A stretch of DNA of 31,867 bases from Ruminococcus sp. GTDB lineage: Bacteria > Bacillota_A > Clostridia > Oscillospirales > Acutalibacteraceae. The stretch lies in the NCBI GenBank assembly GCA_017481395.1, contig JAFUPE010000092.1:1-31867 (forward strand). The letters run 5' to 3'. Under the pieces are notes generated by a model that saw only the letters and a list, made by a program, of their open reading frames with translations, was not told the origin of the DNA and did not search any database. Numbering within the stretch: the stretch's first letter is position 1; each line of letters begins with the position of its first letter. A program made the position numbers and the translations under genes. This document shows, piece after piece, positions 14,273 to 21,902 of the stretch.

Positions 14273-14869
14273 TTATTGTTCAAAAATCACCGAGCACACA
14301 TAATGCTCTGAAGTGCTCGATTTAAAAACCATCCCGTCTTTTTCTTCGCCCTTAATAAAAGGCAAAACTTCTGCTTTGCTTAGCCCCGAAAGCCCTTCAC
14401 CCGTCATTTTCAGGTAGGCTTCCTTTGCCGTCCAGATTTTAAGAAAAGCTTCTGCTTCATTACTGCTTGACTTCACAAACCGCAGTTCTGATTCATTTAA
14501 AACTCTTCTGATAAATTCAGGCTTAATTTCTCTTTTCGCCTCTAAGTCAATACCCACAGGTGTATCTGCCAAAGCACAGGCTACAAAGTCACCGCTGTGG
14601 CTAATGCTAACAAAAATCTCTTTGCCATCCACATATGCCACCGGCTTGCCCGACGGCATACTTTTAAGGCTTATGCTTTCTTCGGAAGTCCTGTATTCTT
14701 CGCATAGCATTTTTTTAAGAAGCATCTCGCCAAAAGCCATTCGCCGCCTGTCTTCAAGAAATTTGTACCGAAGGCACCTTTCCTGTCTTTCTTTGCTCAT
14801 ACCGCCAAAAGCAATCTCAAAATCCGCTGCGGCAAGGTCTTTTATGTTAAGAATTCGAAACTTCATCAT
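14273..14869 (-). CDS. 4'-phosphopantetheinyl transferase (Sfp type)
   Basis: A 198-residue cytosolic enzyme that transfers phosphopantetheine from CoA to the active Ser of carrier proteins. Mg2+ ligands are visible: D108 and E110 in VGIDLE and E150 in WTAKEAYLK (K154 also conserved). The upstream SGKP and VSISHSGD (86-93) motifs complete the Sfp pattern. The length fits the Sfp/Gsp group (about 200-230), not the shorter AcpS. It follows the glycosyltransferase with a 3-nt gap and no clear RBS, so it is translationally coupled to it. The two carrier proteins encoded divergently nearby (17983 end and 19384) are natural targets. Confidence 0.92.
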   Translation of the reverse strand: MMKFRILNIKDLAAADFEIAFGGMSKERQERCLRYKFLEDRRRMAFGEMLLKKMLCEEYRTSEESISLKSMPSGKPVAYVDGKEIFVSISHSGDFVACALADTPVGIDLEAKREIKPEFIRRVLNESELRFVKSSSNEAEAFLKIWTAKEAYLKMTGEGLSGLSKAEVLPFIKGEEKDGMVFKSSTSEHYVCSVIFEQ

Positions 14870-14872
14870 AAT

Positions 14873-15883
14873 CTAAGAATGAGCCGTAAATTTACGGGTA
14901 AAGTATTCGCCCACCATAACCAGAAAAATGGTCACAATAAAGCAAAAAGTAAAAGACAAAAAGGGAAGCACCGTATGCATAGAAATAATCACAAGCACAT
15001 ACAGCACCCATCTGAGTATAGCAGAAAAAACAAGGCGTTTGTCGCCTCTGAAGCTAAAATCCCTGTACCAGACAAAGCGGTTTAAAACCCAGCTTAAAAT
15101 AATACTTATCATACCCACCGCGTAAAGCCTCAGCGGCCACATGCTCCAGCCGCAGAAAATATCAATAATCGACACAAGTATAATGCTTAAGAATACGGAA
15201 ATAAGGCTTCCCCCTGCACCCATAAACATATTTTTGTGTATTCTCAGTGTATCTCTGATCGGATTAAAATGAGATGAACGGTTGTCGTCTATATAAATGG
15301 TTTTAATAGGAACTGTGCGGATTTTGATTTTCTGCTTTACAGCAGTCATAAGCACGTTCATTTCATACTCATACCTGTTACCCTGCACCCTTGTCATCCA
15401 AGGCACGTGGCACATATCAAAACCGCGTAGCCCCGACTGATTGTCGCTTAAATAATAGCCCGTAGTAACTGCGAATACAAGGCGTGACATGCTGTTGCCT
15501 ACTCGTGAACGCAAGGGTGTATTGCCCTTAAAATCACGTGTGCCTAAAATAAAATTATCGCCGCTTCGCATTTTTTCGCGTATGTTCACTATGTCCTCGG
15601 TGGAATGCTGGCCGTCGGCATCAGCAGTAATAAACCGCTGAGCATCAGGGAAAAAATCCTTTATCCTTTGCATACCGTACTTAAGAGCATAGCCCTTACC
15701 CATATTCTTTTCGTAGCTTAAAACCACAGCATACTTCTGAGCCTCATCAAAAAGCTCCAAAAACTCCTTGGCAGAGCCGTCGTTGACCACAAGTATGCCG
15801 AAGCCTTCCTTTGTAAGCTCGCGAAGGGTAGTAAGCATCATAATATTGGGATTGTATGCAGGAAGAAGTACCACCGTATCCAT
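14873..15883 (-). CDS. GT2 glycosyltransferase fused to a GtrA-like membrane domain
   Basis: A 336-residue protein. Residues 1 to about 225 are a DPM1-like GT-A domain (VVLLPAYNPN at the start, VVNDGS about 33, ITADADGQHS with the metal-binding DAD about 87-89, and the acceptor region DNQSGLRGF). About 225-330 is a four-helix GtrA-like membrane domain. Such fusions transfer a sugar to, or flip, a lipid-linked sugar (polyprenyl-phosphate glycosyl) at the membrane. RBS GAGAGGG lies 7 nt from the ATG. It is the first gene of a two-gene operon with the PPTase and is divergent from the acyl-ligase operon, suggesting glycosylation of that pathway's product or a carrier lipid. Confidence 0.88.
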   Translation of the reverse strand: MDTVVLLPAYNPNIMMLTTLRELTKEGFGILVVNDGSAKEFLELFDEAQKYAVVLSYEKNMGKGYALKYGMQRIKDFFPDAQRFITADADGQHSTEDIVNIREKMRSGDNFILGTRDFKGNTPLRSRVGNSMSRLVFAVTTGYYLSDNQSGLRGFDMCHVPWMTRVQGNRYEYEMNVLMTAVKQKIKIRTVPIKTIYIDDNRSSHFNPIRDTLRIHKNMFMGAGGSLISVFLSIILVSIIDIFCGWSMWPLRLYAVGMISIILSWVLNRFVWYRDFSFRGDKRLVFSAILRWVLYVLVIISMHTVLPFLSFTFCFIVTIFLVMVGEYFTRKFTAHS

Positions 15884-15908
15884 AATCTCGCCCTCTCTTT
15901 ATGGGTTT

Positions 15909-15937
15909 ATTATACTTTAAACGCGGCGGTTTTGCAA
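15909..15937 (-). promoter_or_regulatory. Promoter of the GT2-PPTase operon
   Basis: On the minus strand: TTGCAA (15932-15937), 17-nt spacer, TATAAT (complement of 15909-15914), about 25 nt upstream of the ATG at 15883. It is divergent from the acyl-ligase promoter, with about 62 nt between the two -35 boxes. Confidence 0.65.
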
Positions 15938-15999
15938 TATATAAAGATTATTTACAAAATAATGCGGATTTTACCTTTATTTTTCTAAATGCCCTTAAA

Positions 16000-16028
16000 T
16001 TGACGAACAGGTTATTTGGTGGTATTAT
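16000..16028 (+). promoter_or_regulatory. Promoter of the acyl-ligase/PlsC/ACP operon
   Basis: TTGACG (16000-16005), 17-nt spacer, TATTAT (16023-16028), 32 nt before the GTG start at 16061. Confidence 0.65.
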
Positions 16029-16060
16029 TAATGGTAGATTTATTATAATGGGGTGTTTGT

Positions 16061-17983
16061 GTGTATATTGATAAGTTCTACAAACAGCTTACTGACCTTG
16101 AAGAGGGACAGAAACGTTTTCGCGACATATACGAAATTATGAAAAGACGCTTTTCAGAGGAAATTTTCGGTGTGGAATTTTTCGGCGGTTTTGAAAGCAA
16201 AACCACATACCGCGAATTTTTTGAGCTTTGCGAAAGTGTAGCGGGCGGTATTAGCGATAAATTTACAGGAAAAGAGGGCTCTGTCATAGCCATACGAATG
16301 GACAATTCCGTTTTGTGGTGTGCCTGCTTTTTCGGCTTGCTTATGGCAGGCTTCAGACCTTTTCTTGTTAACACAAGACTTGATGAGGAAAGCATTGCTA
16401 AAGCCGTAAAGCGAAGCGGTGCTTTATGCGTAATCAGTGACAACGAAAGCGGGCTTGAAAACTACGTTGTCGCCTCAAGCCTTAAAAGTAATAAGATTCA
16501 AAATCCCAAGTGGGAAAACGAAATCATACTTATGACCTCGGGCACCACAGGAGAGGCAAAGCTTGTGGTATACAGTGGCAAGGCAATTTGTGCTCAGGTG
16601 CTGACTACCACAGGAATTTTAAAGGAGTCCAAGTCCATTACTCACGACAGCAAGCTTAGGATAAAGCTGCTTGCGCTTCTTCCTTTTTATCACATTTTCG
16701 GCCTAAGTGCGGTTTTTCTGTGGTTTACATTCTTCGGCAGAACTTTAGTTTTCCCCACCGCCCTTGACAGCGATGCAATCCGCTTTGCCTGCAAGCGTGG
16801 CGAGGTTACTCACTTTTTTGCAATTCCTGTGGTGTGGGTTTTAGCTGTACGGGGACTTTTAGCCGAGGCTAAAAAGCAAGGCAAGGAAGAACAATTGAGA
16901 AAAGGTGTTAAAATATCAAATAAGCTTCAGAATATCTGCCCAAAGCTTGGACTTTTCGTAGCAAGAAAAATCCTATTTAAGGACGTAATAGAGCAAATTT
17001 TTGGCAGCAGCGTAAGCTTCTGCATAAGCGGCGGCGGCTTTCTCAGCGACGAAACTGTGGAAATTTTAAACGGCATCGGCTACTGCATGCATGTAGGCTA
17101 CGGCATGACCGAAACAGGTATAACTGCTGTAGAGCTTTCCGAAAAGCCAAAGGTAAGAAACCTTAATACCGTAGGCAAGCCCCTTAAGGGTGTTGAGTAC
17201 ATAATAAACGAAGACGGCGTTCTTTGCGTTAAGGGCGACGTACTTCACTCTGCAATTATCACAGAAAACGGCAGAATAGACCGACAAGACGACGAGTATT
17301 TTATAACAGAAGACAGCTGTGAGGTTGATGAAAGCGGCCGTTGGTGCCTTAAAGGCAGAAAGGACGACATCATCATAGGCGAAAACGGCGAAAATATAAG
17401 CCCCGATATGATAGGACTTAAACTTACTCCGCCGCCCAACCGAGGCTTCTGTGTTCTTGGGCTTGAGGTTCAAAACGACATCAGACCCGTTATAATCCTA
17501 AGTCTCAGCAAAGGTGCAACCGATTACGAAAAAAGCACATCGGCAAATGTGCTTTACAAGCAAATTGACTCTCTGCCTCTTACCATTCGCCCTCACGGCG
17601 TTTACGTAACTACCGACGAACTCCCACAAAATTTGGGCAAGGTTAAGCGTTCCTTGCTTAAAGAAATGATAAACTCGGGTGAGGTTAAAATCCAGCTTAT
17701 TGGCAGAACTTCGGACGCCGAGCTTACAAAAATGTTTGACGAAAGCTTTGCCGAAACAGTTTTTAAACTTAAAAATATTTTCGCACAAGTTCTTGGTTGC
17801 GACATAGATAACGTAAATGAAGGATCAAACTTCATTTACGACTTAGGCGGCTCAAGCATGGCTTACTACAATCTTTTCGCAGTAATTTCCAAAGAATTCG
17901 GTGTTGAGCTTAAAATAGATTCACAGAATCCTATGTTTACTCCTGCAGAGTTTGCAAGAGCAGTGCTTAAGGCGGAGGAATAA
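16061..17983 (+). CDS. Acyl-AMP ligase fused to an acyl carrier protein domain
   Basis: A 640-residue enzyme starting at GTG 16061, 5 nt after GGGGTG. Residues about 30-545 are an ANL-superfamily adenylating domain: P-loop TSGTTGEAK (159-167), YGMTETG (347-353), a GRKDDIII hinge region (432-439) and a C-terminal NLGKVKR with the catalytic Lys527. Residues about 565-640 are a carrier domain with DLGGSSM (attachment Ser599). It should adenylate a carboxylic acid, probably a fatty acid, and load it onto its own or a separate ACP as a thioester. There are no condensation or ketosynthase domains. It is first in a tightly packed operon with two PlsC proteins, a free ACP and an LRAT-like protein. 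Substrate chain length is not predictable. Confidence 0.9.
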   Translation: MYIDKFYKQLTDLEEGQKRFRDIYEIMKRRFSEEIFGVEFFGGFESKTTYREFFELCESVAGGISDKFTGKEGSVIAIRMDNSVLWCACFFGLLMAGFRPFLVNTRLDEESIAKAVKRSGALCVISDNESGLENYVVASSLKSNKIQNPKWENEIILMTSGTTGEAKLVVYSGKAICAQVLTTTGILKESKSITHDSKLRIKLLALLPFYHIFGLSAVFLWFTFFGRTLVFPTALDSDAIRFACKRGEVTHFFAIPVVWVLAVRGLLAEAKKQGKEEQLRKGVKISNKLQNICPKLGLFVARKILFKDVIEQIFGSSVSFCISGGGFLSDETVEILNGIGYCMHVGYGMTETGITAVELSEKPKVRNLNTVGKPLKGVEYIINEDGVLCVKGDVLHSAIITENGRIDRQDDEYFITEDSCEVDESGRWCLKGRKDDIIIGENGENISPDMIGLKLTPPPNRGFCVLGLEVQNDIRPVIILSLSKGATDYEKSTSANVLYKQIDSLPLTIRPHGVYVTTDELPQNLGKVKRSLLKEMINSGEVKIQLIGRTSDAELTKMFDESFAETVFKLKNIFAQVLGCDIDNVNEGSNFIYDLGGSSMAYYNLFAVISKEFGVELKIDSQNPMFTPAEFARAVLKAEE

Positions 17984-17986
17984 AGT

Positions 17987-18628
17987 ATGAAACACATATT
18001 CAGAATTTTTGCAAAATTTATGACATTGTGGTCTATCGGGCTTGGCTACAGAATAAGAATCCGCCACGAAAGCAAAGAGAACCGCAAGTCTACTTTTTTC
18101 TTCAAGGGCCCTGCTGTAATTATCAGCAATCACAATCACTTTATAGATTTTATCATTTTGCTTTACGTTTTTGCTTTCAGATACATCCGCTGTATCGTAG
18201 GCAAAACCCTTTACGAAAGCAGTAGGTTTTTAGAGACCCTGCTTAACGGTTTCGGATGCATAAAGGTTGACCGTTTCTCCTTTGATATGGAGTTTTTCTT
18301 TAAGGCTATGGATGTGCTCAAGAAAAAGGGTGTTGTGCTTATTTTCCCCGAGGGCAAGTTTTCCACCGACGGAAAAATCAACGAATTTAAAAGCACAGCC
18401 GCACTACTTGCACTTCAGTCAGGTGTACCTATAATCCCTGTATATCACAGTGCAAATTACGGTTTTTTTAAACGTACCGACGTTATGATTGGCGACAGAA
18501 TTTATCTTAAAGATTTGTGCAAAAGCAAAACCCCCAGCGAAAAAGAGCTTTTAGAGCTTACCGAAATGCTGCGAAATAAAATGATTGAGCTTAAAGAACT
18601 TTCTGAAAAAGGCGGAGGTGTAAGATGA
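17987..18628 (+). CDS. PlsC-type acyltransferase 1
   Basis: A 213-residue lysophospholipid/glycerol-3-phosphate-type acyltransferase. The HX4D catalytic motif is H49-D54 in NHNHFIDF, and the second substrate motif is FPEGKFS at about 120-126. One hydrophobic stretch about 54-66 suggests membrane association. RBS GGAGGAA lies in the end of the upstream gene (gap 3 nt). The stop overlaps the next gene by 4 bases. In this operon the acyl donor is probably the acyl-ACP made by the upstream ligase rather than acyl-CoA (inference). Confidence 0.9.
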   Translation: MKHIFRIFAKFMTLWSIGLGYRIRIRHESKENRKSTFFFKGPAVIISNHNHFIDFIILLYVFAFRYIRCIVGKTLYESSRFLETLLNGFGCIKVDRFSFDMEFFFKAMDVLKKKGVVLIFPEGKFSTDGKINEFKSTAALLALQSGVPIIPVYHSANYGFFKRTDVMIGDRIYLKDLCKSKTPSEKELLELTEMLRNKMIELKELSEKGGGVR

Positions 18629-19371
18629 GCAACACCGCTAAAATGCCTCAGGACAAAACCTTCAACCGCATTATGTACCGCGTGGCAATCGCCACAGCAA
18701 CAGCCTTTAACGCCATTGTCGGCAGACCAAAAATTTACTTTGAAAGCGAAAAGGCTGCATTTAAAAATCTTCCCGAAAGGCTTATTATTATCTGCAACCA
18801 TACCTACTGGCTGGACCCTGCAAACCTTTCGATTCTTTTCAGAAAAAGGCTTGTAAATTCAGTTGCCGCCAAAGAGGTTTTTGAAAACGGCAGAGGTCCT
18901 CTTATGAGGGGACTCCGGTGCATTCCACTTGACCGAAGCACTATGGATTTAGCCTGTATAAAGGAATGTGTTGCACGCCTTAAGGATAACCAGAGGGTGG
19001 TAATCTTTCCCGAGGGACAGCTTAACCTTACGGATGAAATATTAGAGTTTAAAGCTGGTGCGGCACTTATTGCCATGCAGGCTCAGAGTGCAGTTGTACC
19101 TGTTTATACCTCGGGAGTATACAGACCCTTCGGAGGACTTAAAATAATGGTTGGCGACCCTATTTCTTACGACGAGCTTTTTCCCGAGTCTTTAGGTGCT
19201 ACGGCTATGGTAAACGCCACAAGTCTTATGCAAAAAAGAATGCAAAATCTTAAGGACAGTCTTATGGCAAAGCTTACCGAAAAGGATAAGCAAATCCGCA
19301 TTAAGTCAAGGCAGAAATTTGCCGAAAAGCGAACAAAAGCAGAAGAAAGCAAAAAACAAGCTAACAAATAA
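18625..19371 (+). CDS. PlsC-type acyltransferase 2
   Basis: A 248-residue acyltransferase with HX4D H59-D64 (NHTYWLDP), an RCIPLDRS motif, and FPEGQLNL at about 131-138. The C-terminal 35 residues are Lys/Glu-rich. The ATG lies in the ATGA overlap with PlsC 1. Two tandem PlsC paralogues suggest sequential esterification of two positions, or two distinct acceptors. Confidence 0.9.
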   Translation: MSNTAKMPQDKTFNRIMYRVAIATATAFNAIVGRPKIYFESEKAAFKNLPERLIIICNHTYWLDPANLSILFRKRLVNSVAAKEVFENGRGPLMRGLRCIPLDRSTMDLACIKECVARLKDNQRVVIFPEGQLNLTDEILEFKAGAALIAMQAQSAVVPVYTSGVYRPFGGLKIMVGDPISYDELFPESLGATAMVNATSLMQKRMQNLKDSLMAKLTEKDKQIRIKSRQKFAEKRTKAEESKKQANK

Positions 19372-19383
19372 AAGGTGATAAAA

Positions 19384-19626
19384 ATGGTTATTGAAAAGCT
19401 TAAAAAAATAACAAAAGGCATTATGGCTGACACCCAAAACGGTATCGACTACGACAAAATGAATGAGGAAAGCAGACTTATGGAGGACGTAGGTCTTACC
19501 TCTATTTCTATGCTGATGCTTGTTATCGGTATTGAAGAAGAGTTTTCCATTGAGCTTCCTGTTAAAGAGGCTTCAAACTGCAAAACCGTAGGTGACATTG
19601 TAAAGATTATCGAGGGTTGTCTCTGA
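19384..19626 (+). CDS. Acyl carrier protein (stand-alone)
   Basis: An 80-residue acidic helical protein with the attachment Ser40 in DVGLTSIS. ATG 19384 is preferred: AAAGGTG lies 6 nt upstream, and the in-frame GTG at 19375 is inside that RBS. It is more like specialised ACPs of biosynthetic operons (LTS instead of the DSL of fatty-acid AcpP). It is probably loaded by the ligase encoded at 16061 and activated by the PPTase encoded at 14273. Its stop overlaps the next start (TGATG). Confidence 0.88.
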   Translation: MVIEKLKKITKGIMADTQNGIDYDKMNEESRLMEDVGLTSISMLMLVIGIEEEFSIELPVKEASNCKTVGDIVKIIEGCL

Positions 19627-20042
19627 TGTTCAAATCCAAAAGCATTGAGGATTTACCCGAAAAGTGGGACTACTGCTCCTTTGAAAAAGGTGCTCAGCTA
19701 AGAGTAAAGCGAAGCTTTTACTACCACCACGGAATCTTCACAGGGGAAAGTGTTATTCATTTCGGCGAAGGAAACAGCGAGCAGGATATAAGCTCTCCTG
19801 CAAATAACAGAGTTACCGAGTGCAGTCTGCAGGATTTTTTACAGGGCGGTGTACCCGAGGTTAGGGTGTACTCCCGAAAAGAAAAAAGATTTCTTAAAAC
19901 ACCTGACGAAATTGTAAAAACCGCAAAAGAAGCTTTAGGCAGCGGCGGATATGACTTTTACAGCAATAACTGCGAGCATTTTTCAAACTACTGTGCTTTT
20001 GGTGTGGCTTTTTGCAACCAAGGTAAGCAAAACAGTTACTAA
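19626..20042 (+). CDS. LRAT-like (NlpC/P60-superfamily) thiol acyltransferase
   Basis: A 138-residue protein. The start is ATG 19626, sharing one base with the ACP stop, with GAGGG 9 nt upstream. The lecithin:retinol acyltransferase signature is clear: H35 in YHHGIFTG, second His45 in VIHFGEG, and the nucleophile Cys116 in NNCEHF. LRAT-family enzymes form an acyl-Cys intermediate and pass the acyl group to an alcohol or amine; some members are phospholipases/acyltransferases. Position at the end of an acyl-ACP/PlsC operon argues for the final acyl transfer or remodelling step. A role as a peptidase is less likely given NCEHF. The acceptor is unknown. Confidence 0.85.
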   Translation: MFKSKSIEDLPEKWDYCSFEKGAQLRVKRSFYYHHGIFTGESVIHFGEGNSEQDISSPANNRVTECSLQDFLQGGVPEVRVYSRKEKRFLKTPDEIVKTAKEALGSGGYDFYSNNCEHFSNYCAFGVAFCNQGKQNSY

Positions 20043-20057
20043 CATAAATTAACTTGT

Positions 20058-20085
20058 GGGCGGAGAATATCCGCCCCTGATTTTT
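20058..20085 (+). terminator. Hairpin/terminator of the acyl operon (palindromic repeat family)
   Basis: GGGCGGA (20058-20064) / TCCGCCC (20070-20076) with a 5-nt loop and a T-run at 20081-20085. It ends 14 nt before the next gene. The stem and loop match the GGCGGATATT palindrome family also seen at 31518-31597. Confidence 0.7.
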
Positions 20086-20098
20086 AGGATTGATTAAT

Positions 20099-21037
20099 AT
20101 GAAAACCGTTTACCCCGATTATTACGAAAGCTTCAAGTGCATTGCCGATAAGTGCAGGCACAGCTGTTGCGTCGGCTGGGAAATTGATATTGACAGCAAA
20201 AGCTTTGATTTTTACCAAAGTGTAAAGGGCGAATTCGGCGAAAGACTTTGCCGCAATATTTCTATCGAAGGCACACCTCATTTTGTCTTAAAAGAGGATG
20301 AACGTTGCCCGTTTTTAAATAAAAATAACCTTTGCGACATTTACAGTAAATTAGGCGAAAAAAGCCTATGTCAGATTTGCTCGGAGCATCCTCGGTTTTA
20401 TAACGAATTTTCTGACAGAATTGAGGCAGGGCTTGGGCTTTGCTGTGAAGAAGCTGCAAGGCTTATAATCACAAAAAAAGAGCCTTTTAAACTAACAGGC
20501 ATAGAAGATATAGAAAAAACAGGCAATTTTCTCGGCAGAAGCCTGATGTTTAAACACATGCAGAACCGAAGGCTCTCTATCCCTCAAAGGATTGATAAAA
20601 TATTGACTCTTACGGTTAAAAACCGCCCCGAGCTAAATACCGAAAAATATCTGCCGCTTTTTGAAAGTCTGGAGCGTCTCGATAAAAGCTGGACAAAGCT
20701 CCTTTTGATGCTTAAAGAGAATAAGTCCGACCAAAAAGCTTTCAACAATTTTATGAAAGACAGAGAAACCGAGTACGAGCAGTTTATCTGCTATCTTTTA
20801 TACCGATATCTTGGCAGGGCGGAATTTGCCGAAGACACAGGCATTTACACCTGCTTTGCGGCACTATCATACAACCTTATTTATTCTATAGGTGCTGTGA
20901 TTTTCACCCAAAAAGGCGACTTCACCGTAAATGACCAGCTTGAAATTATGCGGCTTTTTTCATCGGAAATAGAATATTCCGATGAAAACCTTGATATTAT
21001 TTTATATGAATTAGAAAAAGAAATCTTTGGCTATTGA
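20099..21037 (+). CDS. FliB-like Cys-cluster protein (lysine N-methylase family)
   Basis: A 312-residue protein. ATG 20099 is chosen with AGGA 9 nt upstream, over an in-frame TTG at 20090. The N-terminal 125 residues carry a dense Cys pattern: KCRHSCCVGW, CPFLNKNNLCDIY, CQICSEHPRFY and GLCCEEA. This is the pattern of FliB (flagellin lysine N-methylase) and YkgJ-like Fe-S/zinc proteins. Redox or radical chemistry is probable for the family. No flagellar genes are in the window, so flagellin methylation cannot be assumed. It is separated from the acyl operon by a terminator-like hairpin. Confidence 0.82.
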   Translation: MKTVYPDYYESFKCIADKCRHSCCVGWEIDIDSKSFDFYQSVKGEFGERLCRNISIEGTPHFVLKEDERCPFLNKNNLCDIYSKLGEKSLCQICSEHPRFYNEFSDRIEAGLGLCCEEAARLIITKKEPFKLTGIEDIEKTGNFLGRSLMFKHMQNRRLSIPQRIDKILTLTVKNRPELNTEKYLPLFESLERLDKSWTKLLLMLKENKSDQKAFNNFMKDRETEYEQFICYLLYRYLGRAEFAEDTGIYTCFAALSYNLIYSIGAVIFTQKGDFTVNDQLEIMRLFSSEIEYSDENLDIILYELEKEIFGY

Positions 21038-21062
21038 ATTTAAATCCTCATGAGTTTATAAT
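21034..21062 (+). promoter_or_regulatory. Promoter of mscS
   Basis: TTGAAT (21034-21039, overlapping the upstream stop codon), 17-nt spacer, TATAAT (21057-21062), 30 nt before the ATG at 21093. Confidence 0.65.
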
Positions 21063-21092
21063 ATTTATAAAATATATAAGGAGATGGATTTT

Positions 21093-21902
21093 ATGAATTG
21101 GGAACAAATCTGGACTACTCTTTTTGAGTTTGCCACATCTTGGGGTATCAAGCTTTTGGCGGCAATAATAATCTTAATTGTTGGCATAAAGCTTATTAAG
21201 GCACTTACAAAGTGGATTAAAAAGTCCCCTAAGCTTGACAAGCTTGACGAAAGCCTTCGCTCTTTCCTTGGCAGCTTTTCAAAAATAGCACTTTACATAA
21301 TTCTTGTTATTACTGTTGCTATGATTTTGGGCGTACCTGCAACCTCGTTTATTACAATTCTCGCTTCCTGCGGTGTTGCTATCGGTCTTGCTCTGCAGGG
21401 CTCGCTTTCAAACTTTGCAGGCGGAATTATGATTCTTTTATTCAAGCCCTTTAAGGTTGGCGATTATATCGAAGCAAGCGGCGAATCCGGCACAGTTGAG
21501 GAAATTTCTGTTGTTTATACTGTTCTTTTAACTACCGACAACAAGCGAATCACCATTCCCAACGGCACACTGACAAACTCTGTTATCGAGAATTACTCCT
21601 CAGAGAAAACAAGACGCGTAGACCTTACATTCAGTACAGCTTACGATGCAGATATCGAAAAGGTTAAGAAGGTACTTCTTGAGGTTGCCGAAAGCCACCC
21701 CAAGGCTCTTTCTGATCCTGCTCCCTTTGTAAGACTTTGTGAGCACTCTGACAGTGCCCTTACCTACACAGTACGCATCTGGTGTAAAACCGAGGATTAC
21801 TGGGATGTTAACTTCGACACCATCGAAAAAGTAAAGGAAGCCTTCGATAAAAACGGCATCGAAATCCCCTATCCTCAAATGGACGTGCACATTAATAAAT
21901 AA
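21093..21902 (+). CDS. mscS: Small-conductance mechanosensitive channel (MscS family)
   Basis: A 269-residue membrane channel that opens under membrane tension to release solutes. There are three N-terminal transmembrane helices (about 10-35, 55-80 and 85-112). The third carries the Ala/Gly-rich pore pattern ending GLALQGSLSNFAGGIMIL. A beta domain follows (FKVGDYIEASGESGTVEEI, ITIPNG) and an alpha/beta C-domain. The ATG at 21093 has AAGGAGATGG 6 nt upstream; the ATG at 21084 sits inside this RBS. The length matches the compact MscS group. A hairpin array starts at its stop codon. Confidence 0.93.
   Translation: MNWEQIWTTLFEFATSWGIKLLAAIIILIVGIKLIKALTKWIKKSPKLDKLDESLRSFLGSFSKIALYIILVITVAMILGVPATSFITILASCGVAIGLALQGSLSNFAGGIMILLFKPFKVGDYIEASGESGTVEEISVVYTVLLTTDNKRITIPNGTLTNSVIENYSSEKTRRVDLTFSTAYDADIEKVKKVLLEVAESHPKALSDPAPFVRLCEHSDSALTYTVRIWCKTEDYWDVNFDTIEKVKEAFDKNGIEIPYPQMDVHINK

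Noticed and set aside
14273..20042. Aryl polyene or other polyketide-type biosynthetic cluster
   Set aside because: Some parts match (ligase, ACPs, acyltransferases, GT2, PPTase), but there is no ketosynthase, chain-length factor, dehydratase or ketoreductase.
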